Origin: Bradyrhizobium hereditatis
GTDB lineage: Bacteria > Pseudomonadota > Alphaproteobacteria > Rhizobiales > Xanthobacteraceae
DNA: 64,000 bases
NCBI RefSeq assembly: GCF_020329435.1
Contig: NZ_JAGKJK010000009.1
Span: 62,001 to 126,000, forward strand
Direction: 5' to 3'
A program made the position numbers and the translations under genes. The notes beneath the pieces were generated by a model, which was given only the letters and a program-made list of their open reading frames with translations, searched no databases and was not told the DNA's origin. Positions 18,417-26,897 of the stretch are shown here, piece after piece. Numbering within the stretch: the stretch's first letter is position 1; the number at the start of each line of letters is the position of its first letter.

Positions 18417-19953
18417 TCTTGGCAGCAGCTTTGTTGCAAGCGTCGCGCGAGATCCGGATGCGCTTGCGCTGGTCGATGGCGATGTCCGCCTCACTTATCG
18501 CCAGTGGTACCGCAAGATTTCGACGCTCGTGGCATCCTTCGACCAAATCGCGCTGAGGCCCGGCGACCATGTCGTCACTGTGCTGCAGAACCGCTGGGAG
18601 GCGGCGACGCTGCATTGGGCCTGTCAATTGGCAGGCCTCGTCCTCACTCCCATCAACTGGCGCGCCAAGGCCGACGAGCTCGATTTCTGCATCGAAAATG
18701 CCGAGGCGCGCGCCGTGTTCTATCAGGATGTCTCCGCCGAGGCCGTCAGAAATTCCACACGCGCGGCCAGCCTGCAGCGCGTTGCGGTCGGCATGAAGGT
18801 CGACGGCGACCCGGCCTTCGCGGAGATGGTGGGTGGCACCGCTTCCGATGCCCTGCCGCGAGTCGGTGCCGATGCCTGGTCGATCATGCTCTACACCTCG
18901 GGCACGACATCTCGGCCAAAAGGTGTGCCGCGCCGTCACCGCGCCGAGCGGGCAGCGGCCGTCGCGCATGTGGCGCAGAACCTCTATGGCCGGGGCGAGC
19001 GCACGCTTGGCGTGATGCCGCTCTATCACACCATGGGCGTCCGCTCCCTGCTCGCCATGTCCCTGATCGGCGGCGCCTTCATCTGCCTGCCGCGCTACGA
19101 CGCCCGCGAGGCGCTTGCGTTGATCGACCGTGAAAGGGTCAGCAATCTCTATCTGGTGCCGACGCTCTATCATGATCTCGTTCACCACGACGCGTTTGCT
19201 GTCACCGACATATCAAGCGTTCGAAAGCTCGGCTTTGCCGGCGCCTCGATGACGGATGGACTGCTCAAGAAGCTGGCCGACGTGTTCAAGCCTGAGCTGT
19301 TCGTCAATCATTACGGCAGCTCCGAGATCTACACCTTCACGATCGACCAGAATGCGCCGATCAAGCCCGGCTCAGCCGGCAAGGCCGGCATCAACCAGCA
19401 CATCAGGGTAGTCCGCATCAACTCCCGCTCGGTGGACGAGCTGGCCGCACCGGGAGAGGAAGGCGAGATCATCGCCTTGCTCGCCGGCGATGAAGCGTTC
19501 GAAGGCTATTGGCGGCGGCCCGAAGCTGATGCCAAGGCGTTGCGCGAGGGCTGGTACTTTACCGGCGACACTGGCTTTATCGATGCCGAGGGCGATCTCT
19601 TCGTCACCGGCCGCGTCGACGACATGATCATCACCGGCGGCGAGAATGTTTCGCCGGTGGAGATCGAGAGCTGCTTGTCGCTGCATCCCGCGGTTTCCGA
19701 AGTGGCGGTGGTCGGTCTTGCCGACGAGAAATGGGGCAAGGTCGTCGCAGCCTTTGTCAAGCGCAATCGGCCGGTGTCGGAGGCGGAGCTCGAGCAGTTC
19801 TGCCGCACCTCGGGCCTTACCAACTTCAAGCGCCCGCGGCGTTACGTCTTCGTCGATGCCATCCCGAAATCGCCGGTCGGCAAGCTGCTGCGGCGCCTGC
19901 TCGTCGCCGGAGAGTATGACGCCGAGCGCCGGCCGCCACCGGACGCGGCCTGA
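18409..19953 (+). CDS. AMP-forming acyl/aryl-CoA ligase
   Basis: Activates a carboxylic acid to its CoA thioester with ATP. The ATG at 18409 sits inside the end of coxS. The 514-aa protein has the ANL motifs: P-loop 'YTSGTTSRPKGVPRRH', 'NHYGSSEIYTFT' (A5), 'GWYFTGDTGFID' (A7) and the catalytic Lys near the C-terminus in 'PKSPVGKLLRR' (A10). In this cluster it would take the acid produced by the upstream aldehyde-type oxidase to a CoA ester (inference). Chain length or ring specificity cannot be read from sequence. Confidence 0.92.
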   Translation: MLDLGSSFVASVARDPDALALVDGDVRLTYRQWYRKISTLVASFDQIALRPGDHVVTVLQNRWEAATLHWACQLAGLVLTPINWRAKADELDFCIENAEARAVFYQDVSAEAVRNSTRAASLQRVAVGMKVDGDPAFAEMVGGTASDALPRVGADAWSIMLYTSGTTSRPKGVPRRHRAERAAAVAHVAQNLYGRGERTLGVMPLYHTMGVRSLLAMSLIGGAFICLPRYDAREALALIDRERVSNLYLVPTLYHDLVHHDAFAVTDISSVRKLGFAGASMTDGLLKKLADVFKPELFVNHYGSSEIYTFTIDQNAPIKPGSAGKAGINQHIRVVRINSRSVDELAAPGEEGEIIALLAGDEAFEGYWRRPEADAKALREGWYFTGDTGFIDAEGDLFVTGRVDDMIITGGENVSPVEIESCLSLHPAVSEVAVVGLADEKWGKVVAAFVKRNRPVSEAELEQFCRTSGLTNFKRPRRYVFVDAIPKSPVGKLLRRLLVAGEYDAERRPPPDAA

Positions 19954-19980
19954 TCGCTTACAAACAGAAGGAAGCAAGAA

Positions 19981-20787
19981 ATGCCGTCATCCTACATCTT
20001 TGCCGATCCTCGCCTGAACAAGCTCGACGGATTCAAGGTCGAGCTCGATGAGCAGCGCGAACGGGCCGATATCATTCTTGGCCGACCGCCCTATAACGTC
20101 GTCTCGATGCCGCAGCGCGACCAGCTGCGGCTGACCTTTGAAACGCTCGACGAAGATCCGCGTGTCCGTGTCATCGTGCTGCGGGCCGAAGGCGAACATT
20201 TCTCCAGCGGCGGTAATATCGGCGGCTTCATGGAAGCGAGCCCCGAGCATGTGTCGAAACTGGCCTGGAACATCGCGGCGCCCGCGCGTTGCGCCAAGCC
20301 GGTGATCGTAGCCAATCGCGGCTATTGCTTCGGTGTCGGTTTCGAGCTGTCGCTCGCCTGCGACTTCCGCATCGCGTCAGAGACCACGCAATATGCCTTG
20401 CCGGAACAGAAGCTTGGGCAAATCCCGGGATCGGGCGGATCCGCACGGCTGCAGAAGATGGTCGGCATTACCCGCACGAAGGACATCGTGATGCGATCAA
20501 AGCGCATTTCGGCAAAGCAGGCGCTGGAATGGGGGATTGCGACCGAATGCGTGCCGGACTTCGAACTGGAGAAGGCGACAGACCAACTCGTTGACGAGCT
20601 GCGCACCTTCTCGCCGCTGGCGCAGCGCACCGCGAAGAAGCTCCTGAACGATACGGAGGATTCCACGCTCGCGATCGCAATCGAGCTCGAGGGGCATTGC
20701 TACAGCCGGTTGCGCCAATCGGATGACTTCAAGGAAGGCGTCGAAGCTTTCAACGCCAAGCGTCCGCCGAAATTCGCTGGGCGCTGA
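19981..20787 (+). CDS. Enoyl-CoA hydratase/isomerase family protein
   Basis: A 268-aa crotonase-fold enzyme acting on a CoA ester. Oxyanion-hole segments are visible as 'HFSSGGNIGGFME' (where 'S-GGN' replaces the common 'AGAD') and 'GYCFGVGFELSLACDF'. The usual first catalytic Glu region reads 'LPEQKLGQIPGSGGSARLQK'. The ATG at 19981 has AGAAGGA upstream, 27 bp after the ligase stop, so it closes the operon. Crotonases also include ring-opening hydrolases and dienoyl-CoA hydratases, so the exact reaction is open. Confidence 0.9.
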   Translation: MPSSYIFADPRLNKLDGFKVELDEQRERADIILGRPPYNVVSMPQRDQLRLTFETLDEDPRVRVIVLRAEGEHFSSGGNIGGFMEASPEHVSKLAWNIAAPARCAKPVIVANRGYCFGVGFELSLACDFRIASETTQYALPEQKLGQIPGSGGSARLQKMVGITRTKDIVMRSKRISAKQALEWGIATECVPDFELEKATDQLVDELRTFSPLAQRTAKKLLNDTEDSTLAIAIELEGHCYSRLRQSDDFKEGVEAFNAKRPPKFAGR

Positions 20788-21187
20788 TCACGGGGAACCG
20801 GAATTAACGACACCGCACCGCGGCCGGTCTCATCGGGGCGACCCAAGCTTGGCCTCAACAAGAACAGGGTGCCAGCGCGGCCATACCGCGCTGCGGCTAG
20901 CGCCTCGGTAAGGGTGTAACATGGGTGCGGGACTCTTGAACCGCCTCATGCGAAGGATTGGATAAGCTACCGTAGCCCTAGTTGGTATGGGGAGAGGCGG
21001 TAGCGTTCCCCCGTTACCCGGCGCCATGATTTCCTGGCCAGACTACGATTGTGTAAGATTTCGTACGCTCGATGATAGCGGATAGTCGCGAGCGGCTGCA
21101 CGAGCCCCGCCGCGGCCTCTAGTTCAATCCGTCGCAAACCTATTACTGATAGTTTTGAACCACGCACTCGGGAGTTACCGCCCAGTA
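20788..21187. other. Intergenic region, nothing recognised
   Basis: Only short chance frames occur on both strands. No convincing promoter, RNA gene or repeat was seen. It separates the two catabolic regions and abuts the gene fragment listed next. Confidence 0.5.
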
Positions 21188-21289
21188 CTACTTGTCCTTG
21201 AAGCCAGATCGAACCACCTCGACGATTGCCGGAAAGCCGCCGATGCCCGATGCGATCACGGTCGCCGTGCGCTCCAGCGGCTCTGGGAG
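21188..21289 (-). pseudogene. Possible fragment of a beta-ketoacyl synthase (FabF-like)
   Basis: The last 33 codons of this open frame include ERTATVIASGIGGFPAIVE, which reads like the beta-ketoacyl-ACP synthase II segment before the active-site Cys ('...VIGSGIGGL...I...'). The rest of the roughly 410-aa enzyme, including its Cys and His residues, is absent. It lies just downstream of the alpha/beta hydrolase gene on the same strand. The match is short and from memory, so confidence is limited. Confidence 0.4.
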
Positions 21290-21386
21290 AACCGGCTGCT
21301 TCTGGCGCAACGGGAACATCAGATGTGAGGCCGATAATGTCTGCGCTCGGTGAAAAGATCGATCCTCGTGCCAGGCGTCATTTGCG

Positions 21387-22355
21387 TTAGAGCCCTCGAA
21401 CGAACGCTTCGAGCGCCGTGTTGGTTCTGTTTGGCGCTTCCTGCTGCACCCAATGTCCGATATCCGAGATGATAGTAGAGCCGCGGAAATCGGTGCAGCC
21501 GATCCCGGGGGTAGCGTAAAGGTCCGCGCCCGGGATGAAGGCGCGTATTGGGTCGCGCTCGCCGGCAATGAAGGCCGATGGCTGCGCAATGCTCCGTCCG
21601 GTCAATTCGGCCAGATCGACGAAGTCCATGGTCTGGGCGCGGTATCTGTTGAGCGGGCCGCGAAAGCCGCCGGCACGAAACGCATCAACATAAACGCCGA
21701 GATCGGCCTCGCTCATCCAGCCTGGAAAAGGCTGTGGATCGATGAGCCCGTCTAGCAGCTTTGCCTCGGGCGGCTTCGGCTCAAGCCACTTGTTGAGGGA
21801 TGCAGACCCGGACAACGCGAAATACATCTTGCGCAGGGCGGCCGCGACGTCTGGCTCAAGTTCCGCCTCGGCGACGCCCTCTTCCTGGAAATAAATCTGG
21901 TAGAAGAAACGTCCTTTGTAAGCGGATCGCGCCACTTCGATGAAAGGCGCTTTTCCGCGCGGAAAGAAGGGAACACTCAGACCAGCTACCGCTCGGATAT
22001 TCTCCGGGTGTAGCAGTGCGGTATGCCAGACGATGGGCGCACCCCAGTCGTGGCCGAACAGAATAGCCGGGCCGCCGCCCAGACGGTCAATCACGGCAAC
22101 GACGTCAGAGGCGAGATTGCGCAGTGTATAGGCCTCAACTTCTCTCGGCTTCGAGCTCCGTCCATAGCCGCGGACGTCGAGCGCGGCCACCCGAAAACCC
22201 AATGCCGCAAAATGCGCAATCTGGTGCCGCCAAGAGTACCAGAGCTCGGGAAAGCCATGGACGCAGACGATCAGCGGGCCTGAGCCGCTGCATGCCACAT
22301 TAAGTTCTATTGGTCCGTTCTGGACAGTGACAAAATCCACTGAACTGTTCTCCAT
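21387..22355 (-). CDS. Alpha/beta hydrolase, epoxide-hydrolase/haloalkane-dehalogenase type
   Basis: A 322-aa soluble hydrolase of the epoxide hydrolase A family. Visible are the oxyanion motif HGFPELWYSWRHQ, 'YGRSSKP', the nucleophile elbow GHDWGAPIVW (Asp nucleophile), a cap domain rich in aromatic residues (about 130-230), and the catalytic His in 'DIGHWVQQEAP'. The Asp nucleophile excludes ordinary serine esterases and favours epoxide or C-halogen hydrolysis. It is transcribed away from the operon that starts at 22838. No partner gene follows apart from the FabF-like fragment. Confidence 0.88.
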   Translation of the reverse strand: MENSSVDFVTVQNGPIELNVACSGSGPLIVCVHGFPELWYSWRHQIAHFAALGFRVAALDVRGYGRSSKPREVEAYTLRNLASDVVAVIDRLGGGPAILFGHDWGAPIVWHTALLHPENIRAVAGLSVPFFPRGKAPFIEVARSAYKGRFFYQIYFQEEGVAEAELEPDVAAALRKMYFALSGSASLNKWLEPKPPEAKLLDGLIDPQPFPGWMSEADLGVYVDAFRAGGFRGPLNRYRAQTMDFVDLAELTGRSIAQPSAFIAGERDPIRAFIPGADLYATPGIGCTDFRGSTIISDIGHWVQQEAPNRTNTALEAFVRGL

Positions 22356-22758
22356 TGCCGATTACATCAGCGATCCCACGCGCGCCGCCAAGACGCGCTT
22401 AACATCGAGTCGCTCCGCCATCTTTGAAAGGTAAGGCGCAGCTTTGCTACAAACGACACGATCGATCCTGGAAAACTATGTGCCCTGGCTTTGCGCATTT
22501 CTTGGGCCTCGCGAATTTGTAAAGCTAATCGACGATAGGGAATGCGTCAACATCGGTTTGAAATTGGAACGGATGTGCGCGTCAGCTGGGCGAGGCGATG
22601 CCATGACTCTCCGCCTGACATTCAGCGTGCGAGCGCGCGTGGCCGTCATGCGCCGGTGGGGCTACCAAAGCACAGATTCGGTGGAATGGTTGAACTCGTA
22701 AGTTTCCGCCGCGCCGCGAGGCCGTCGCTAGTCGGCCGGCATACGCTTATCTAAATGC
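22356..22758. other. Intergenic region, no convincing gene
   Basis: This separates two divergent genes. A frame at 22444-22701 (plus) has no recognisable domain and no ribosome-binding site. The only clear signal in the gap is the promoter/operator at its right end, listed separately. Confidence 0.45.
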
Positions 22759-22788
22759 TTGACTAGTTCTGAAAAAGAACTGTAGGAT
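22759..22788 (+). promoter_or_regulatory. Promoter with embedded palindromic operator, site 1
   Basis: -35 TTGACT (22759-22764), an 18-bp spacer and -10 TAGGAT (22783-22788). The palindrome AGTTCT-GAAAA-AGAACT (22765-22781) fills the spacer, so a bound protein would block RNA polymerase. It precedes the receptor gene at 22838. The same arrangement occurs at 26801, 31862 and 45669. Confidence 0.8.
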
Positions 22789-22837
22789 TGCAGCATGCGA
22801 CGTACCCCGGAAGGGTGCGCGTTTGGGAGGATACGCA

Positions 22838-24037
22838 ATGTTGGTGAAATGGAAGACCGTGGCGGCTCTGACTTTATTTTTGAGCGGCCCGGCATTCGCG
22901 GCTGAAGAGCCCGGAATTTCAGCGACGGAGATCAAGATCGGCGGCGTTTTTCCCTTCAGCGGACCGGCTTCATCGATCGGGCTCGTGGGCAAGGGACTTA
23001 TGGCCTACATACAGTCGGTCAACGACCGTGGCGGCATTAACGGTCGCAAGATCAACTATATCGCATATGACGACGCATACAGTCCGCCCAAAGCGGTGGA
23101 GCACGTCCGCAAACTGGTTGAGAGCGACGAAGTGTCGTTCATGTTTGGCCAGCTCGGCACTCCCGGCATCTCGGCTACGGCAAAATACCTGCGCTCGAAG
23201 GGAGTGCCCAGCATCGCAATTATCAGCGGGTCATCCAAGTTCACGGACGTCGCCAATTACCCGCTCACCACGACGGGTCTTGTCAGCTACGACACCGAAG
23301 GAAAGATCTACGCCAAGTATCTGACGAAGGCGCTGCCAAACGCCAAGTATGCCATCCTCTATCAGAACGACGACCTCGGCAAAGACTACGTCAACGCCTT
23401 CAAGGCGTTTCTCGGCAAAGATTTCGACCGAAAGGTCGTGAGCGCTTCCTATGAGGTGACCGAACCGACGGTTGATTCACAGGTCGTCAATCTGAGGAGC
23501 TCCGGTGCGGACGCTCTCGTGATTGCCGGCACACCGAAGTTCGCCGCGCAGGCAATCCGGCAAGCCTCGGTGATCGGCTGGAAGGCAACCGTGATCATCA
23601 ATTTTCCATCCGGCTCTGTCGGAGGCACGCTGGCGCCCGCCGGTCTCGACAAATCGGTCGGCGTGATCGTCGGCACGACCAACAAGGATGTTCTGGATTC
23701 GGCATGGAAAGATGACCCGGGCATGCAGGCCTTCCGGGTGTTTTTTGATAAGTATTTGCCGGGTGCCGATATCACCAACGGCAGCTATCTGACTGGCTAT
23801 CAGCAAGGCATCCTGCTCGAGCAGATTCTAAAGCAGTGCGGCAACGACCTGTCTCGCAAGAATATTCTTGCGCAGGCCAAGAACCTGAAGGACTTCGTCG
23901 TTCCGACTGCGCTGCCTGGCATCAAGGTGAACACCACCGACGCCGAGAACATGATCTGGACGCAGATGCGGTTGCAGCGATGGACCGGCACGAGCTGGCA
24001 AGCTTTCGGGGAAGTGCTGGACGCCAGGTCCGAGTGA
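22838..24037 (+). CDS. LivK-type ABC transporter substrate-binding protein
   Basis: Periplasmic type I binding protein (Peripla_BP_6). The ATG at 22838 follows GGGAGG and starts a signal peptide cut near 'PAFA-AEEPG'. The 399-aa mature fold begins with 'ISATEIKIGGVFPFSGPASS' and includes 'YDDAYSPPKAVEHVRKLVE' and 'YQNDDLGKDYV'. No LivH/M permease or LivG/F ATPase is in the window, so it is an orphan receptor here. A close paralogue lies at 47479-48679, also next to a CoA ligase and behind the same operator. The ligand is probably an aromatic or other carboxylic acid that the neighbouring ligase activates (inference). Confidence 0.92.
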   Translation: MLVKWKTVAALTLFLSGPAFAAEEPGISATEIKIGGVFPFSGPASSIGLVGKGLMAYIQSVNDRGGINGRKINYIAYDDAYSPPKAVEHVRKLVESDEVSFMFGQLGTPGISATAKYLRSKGVPSIAIISGSSKFTDVANYPLTTTGLVSYDTEGKIYAKYLTKALPNAKYAILYQNDDLGKDYVNAFKAFLGKDFDRKVVSASYEVTEPTVDSQVVNLRSSGADALVIAGTPKFAAQAIRQASVIGWKATVIINFPSGSVGGTLAPAGLDKSVGVIVGTTNKDVLDSAWKDDPGMQAFRVFFDKYLPGADITNGSYLTGYQQGILLEQILKQCGNDLSRKNILAQAKNLKDFVVPTALPGIKVNTTDAENMIWTQMRLQRWTGTSWQAFGEVLDARSE

Positions 24038-24223
24038 GGTTGCATCGGCGCAGCGACAGGTGCGGCGGTTGGCAGGTTCAGGGCAAACTGCCGACCGGTC
24101 CGGCCCGACAGACCAACTGACAGCGCGTTATCCAGGGAGGCGGCCCAGCAGCGATGGGCACAAGGCTAAGCGCGTGTAGCGTGCTCGATCGGCCCATCCC
24201 GATAATTCAGGAGATCATCTTCG

Positions 24224-26026
24224 ATGTCGACGAAGGCACTGACATTTGCGCCGAGGGAGCTTTCCATAGAGCGTCGACCCGACGGCACACTGATTTTGAG
24301 CTCGCCCGTTGAGCTGGGGAAGTGCGACTGGCGCATCACGGACTTCCTCCCGACCTGGGCAAATTCCGTTCCCGACAGAATTTTTCTCGCGCAGCGCAAT
24401 GCGAACGGGGGGTGGGACGAGATCACCTATGGCGAAGCATGGTTGCAGGTTCAGGCGGTCGGCCAAAGCCTGATCGATATGGGCGCAAAGCCGGCTGACA
24501 AGCTGGCGATACTTTCAGGAAACTCCATCGAGAACGCGGTGATCTCGTTTGCCGCGATGTCGATAGGGATAATCCTGGCGCCGATCTCGCCTAACTACAC
24601 GCTGATGCCCGGCGGCCTGGCTCGTCTCAAGGATATAGCGGAAGCGCTGCGCCCGAATTTCGTTTTCGTCCAGAGCGGGCGCGACTTTTCCGCGGGGCGC
24701 TCGATTCCCGAACTGGCAGCCGCAACCTGGATCAGCGTCGATGGGGCGCCGGACACCGTGCCTTTCGGCGTACTGACATCCCTAACGGGAAGTGCAGGAT
24801 TCGCGGATGCTTCACGCGCTGTTTCTTGCGACGCTGTCGCAAAGATTCTCTTCACATCCGGTTCGACCGGTTTCCCCAAAGGCGTGCTCAACACCCACCG
24901 CATGATGGCGAGCTCCCTGCAAATGGGGAGTCTGCTCGTGTCTCCTCCGGACGCGCCGGTGCAGGTCGAGTGGCTGCCTTGGCACCATACGATGGGCAGT
25001 AACGTAATCCTTCACAGCATTCTCAAAAATGGCGGGACGCTCTACATCGACGATGGTCGGCCGCTGCCTCAGCTCTTCCACAAGACGGTCGCGAATCTCA
25101 GGGAGATTTCGCCGACGGCCATGTTCAACGTACCTGCCGGCTATAACCTCTTGTGTGATGCGATCGAGAACGATCTCGAGCTTGGCGCCAGCGTGTTCAA
25201 GCGGATGGACAGATTGAGCTATGCCGGGGCTGCAATCTCGCAGGGCACGCTTGAAAAACTCTATCGGCTGACATCGTCGATCACCGGTCGGCGAATCCCG
25301 GTCATGTCGGGCTACGGCACCACCGAAACGGCCCCGACGATCAGTACAACCCATTGGGCGACGGACCAGCCGGGCGAGATTGGTCTTCCCGCGCCGGGCC
25401 TGCAGCTAAAACTGATCCCCGTCTCCGATACCTACGAGGCAAGGGTCAAGGGACCCAACGTTACCCCCGGTTATCTCGGAAGGCCGGATTTGACGGAACA
25501 GGCCTTTGATGAGGAAGGCTTCTATCGCATCGGCGATACCGTCTCGTTTCTGGACCCTCAGAAGCCGGAGCTTGGGCTGCGCTTTACGGGCAGAATCTCA
25601 GAGAACTTCAAACTCGCGAACGGCACGTGGGTCTCGATCGGGAATATGCGCGCGGCGATTTTGGCGGCAACGCGCGGCGTATTGCTGGACATTGTCGTTG
25701 CGGGAGAAAACCGTGAATCGTGCGCGCTGCTCTGCTGGTTGAATCCGACCGAGGCGGCGCGGATTTCCAAGACCCCAGCCGCGGATCTAACCTGCGACCC
25801 TCTCGTGGTTCAATTTCTGAAAGATCGTTTTCAGGAATACAACGAAACTGTTGGAAGCAGCGAAAGAATCTGTTCGTTCTTGCTGCTGAAGGACCCGCCG
25901 TCACTGGCGGCAGGAGAAATCACTGACAAGGCCTACGTCAATCAACGTGCTGTGCTGAAACATCGCGCTGACCAGGTCGAACGTCTCTACTGCAATGAGG
26001 CAAGTCGAGAGGTGATCCAGGTCTGA
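24224..26026 (+). CDS. Acyl-CoA synthetase, feruloyl-CoA-synthase-like
   Basis: A 600-aa AMP-forming CoA ligase. The P-loop is 'LFTSGSTGFPKGVLNTHRMM', then 'WLPWHHTMGSNVILH', the A5 motif 'MSGYGTTETAPT' and the hinge region 'LRFTGRISENFKLANGTWVS'. The N-terminal 'LSSPVELGKCDWRITDFLPTWANSVPDR', the C-terminal 'GEITDKAYVNQRAVL' and the length match feruloyl-CoA synthases rather than typical fatty-acid ligases. It follows the receptor gene after 186 bp in the operon behind operator site 1. A hydroxycinnamate or similar aryl acid substrate is plausible. No enoyl-CoA hydratase/aldolase (Ech) of the ferulate pathway is adjacent. Confidence 0.88.
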   Translation: MSTKALTFAPRELSIERRPDGTLILSSPVELGKCDWRITDFLPTWANSVPDRIFLAQRNANGGWDEITYGEAWLQVQAVGQSLIDMGAKPADKLAILSGNSIENAVISFAAMSIGIILAPISPNYTLMPGGLARLKDIAEALRPNFVFVQSGRDFSAGRSIPELAAATWISVDGAPDTVPFGVLTSLTGSAGFADASRAVSCDAVAKILFTSGSTGFPKGVLNTHRMMASSLQMGSLLVSPPDAPVQVEWLPWHHTMGSNVILHSILKNGGTLYIDDGRPLPQLFHKTVANLREISPTAMFNVPAGYNLLCDAIENDLELGASVFKRMDRLSYAGAAISQGTLEKLYRLTSSITGRRIPVMSGYGTTETAPTISTTHWATDQPGEIGLPAPGLQLKLIPVSDTYEARVKGPNVTPGYLGRPDLTEQAFDEEGFYRIGDTVSFLDPQKPELGLRFTGRISENFKLANGTWVSIGNMRAAILAATRGVLLDIVVAGENRESCALLCWLNPTEAARISKTPAADLTCDPLVVQFLKDRFQEYNETVGSSERICSFLLLKDPPSLAAGEITDKAYVNQRAVLKHRADQVERLYCNEASREVIQV

Positions 26027-26144
26027 GGACGGGTTCAGCCGGCCGCGACCGTCGACGGACATCTCGTGTCCGCCATTTGGTGCCTACGGTATGCTCGCGC
26101 TGATGCCTGCTTAGCATTGTGGTAAGCCCGCGTGAGCGGTCACC

Positions 26145-26660
26145 TCAAGCGGCACTGCGGCGCGGCTTTGCCTTCGGCTTCTCCGGCGCTTTTGTTGCCG
26201 GGGTTGTGCTTCGGGCGCCGGGGCCCGGATGGGTATGAACCTCCTTGGCCGACAGCGGCTCACCGCATTCGGAGCACACCATGACCGGATCGAAGTTCTT
26301 GCCGCATTTGCGGTGCTGGTGCAGCAACGGCCGCCCGCGTTCGTCGACCATGTGCGTGTCGCCCCAATGCACGATCGCCATCATGATCGGATAGAGATCG
26401 AGGCCCTTTTGGGTGAGGATGTATTCATGGCGCTTGGGCGACTCCTGATAGGGAATGCGGCGCAGCACGCCTTGCCGCACCAGTTTCTTCAGCCGTTCCG
26501 CGAGCAGATGCCGCGTGATTCCGAGCGCGGACTGAAATCCTTCGAAGCGGCGCGTGCGCAGGAAGCATTCGCGCAGGATAAGAAGGGTCCAACGGTCACC
26601 GATCACGCCGATCGTGCGGGCCATCGAACACGGCTCTTCTTCAAGGGCATCCCATCGCAT
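26145..26660 (-). CDS. HxlR-family transcriptional regulator with zinc-ribbon-like tail
   Basis: A 171-aa winged-helix regulator. The HxlR core has Cys12 in 'EEEPCSMARTIGVIGDRWTLLILRE', then 'FEGFQSALGITRHLLAERLKKLVRQGVL' and 'HEYILTQKGLDLYPIM'. Unlike the usual ~110-aa HxlR proteins, it carries a C-terminal CxxC module (HRKCGKNFDPVMVCSECGEPL, about residues 117-137) and a basic tail. It is divergent from the operon at 26898, with operator site 2 between them, which makes it the best local candidate to bind the AGTTCT-N5-AGAACT sites (inference). A second shared motif (26727-26745) lies near its own promoter. Confidence 0.9.
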   Translation of the reverse strand: MRWDALEEEPCSMARTIGVIGDRWTLLILRECFLRTRRFEGFQSALGITRHLLAERLKKLVRQGVLRRIPYQESPKRHEYILTQKGLDLYPIMMAIVHWGDTHMVDERGRPLLHQHRKCGKNFDPVMVCSECGEPLSAKEVHTHPGPGARSTTPATKAPEKPKAKPRRSAA

Positions 26661-26726
26661 CTGCTGCTCTCCAGTCCATCAGGCGCCCTGTTTCTGCTCG
26701 AATCGTCCAGGGAACCGTCGCTTCCT

Positions 26727-26745
26727 TATCATTCTAGATAGGTAC
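26727..26745. promoter_or_regulatory. HxlR-associated motif, copy near the first HxlR gene
   Basis: TATCATTCTAGATAGGTAC, with inverted TATC/GATA arms, lies 67 bp upstream of the HxlR start. A near-identical TATCATTTATGTAGGTAC is at 44581-44598 upstream of the second HxlR gene. Sharing between two promoters of one regulator family suggests an HxlR binding site. Confidence 0.5.
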
Positions 26746-26800
26746 TCATCTCCAAACAATCCCTACGGATGGGGCGAAACCAGCGGAAATTTGCAACAGT

Positions 26801-26829
26801 TTGACAGTTCGTTTTTAGAACTGTAAACG
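26801..26829 (+). promoter_or_regulatory. Promoter with embedded palindromic operator, site 2
   Basis: -35 TTGACA (26801-26806), a 17-bp spacer and a weak -10 TAAACG (26824-26829). The palindrome AGTTCG-TTTTT-AGAACT is at 26806-26822, one mismatch from perfect. It drives the gene at 26898 and is divergent from hxlR. Confidence 0.75.
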
Positions 26830-26897
26830 AATGATAGCCGGATTTCGGCTAGTGAGCACCAGACTTGATCATTCAAACACTCGCGGGAGGAGCCGAC

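Noticed and set aside
24224..26026. Complete ferulate (fcs-ech-vdh) degradation operon
   Set aside because: Only the synthetase is feruloyl-CoA-like; no hydratase/aldolase or vanillin dehydrogenase is adjacent, and the aldehyde dehydrogenase at 55907 is a relic 30 kb away.
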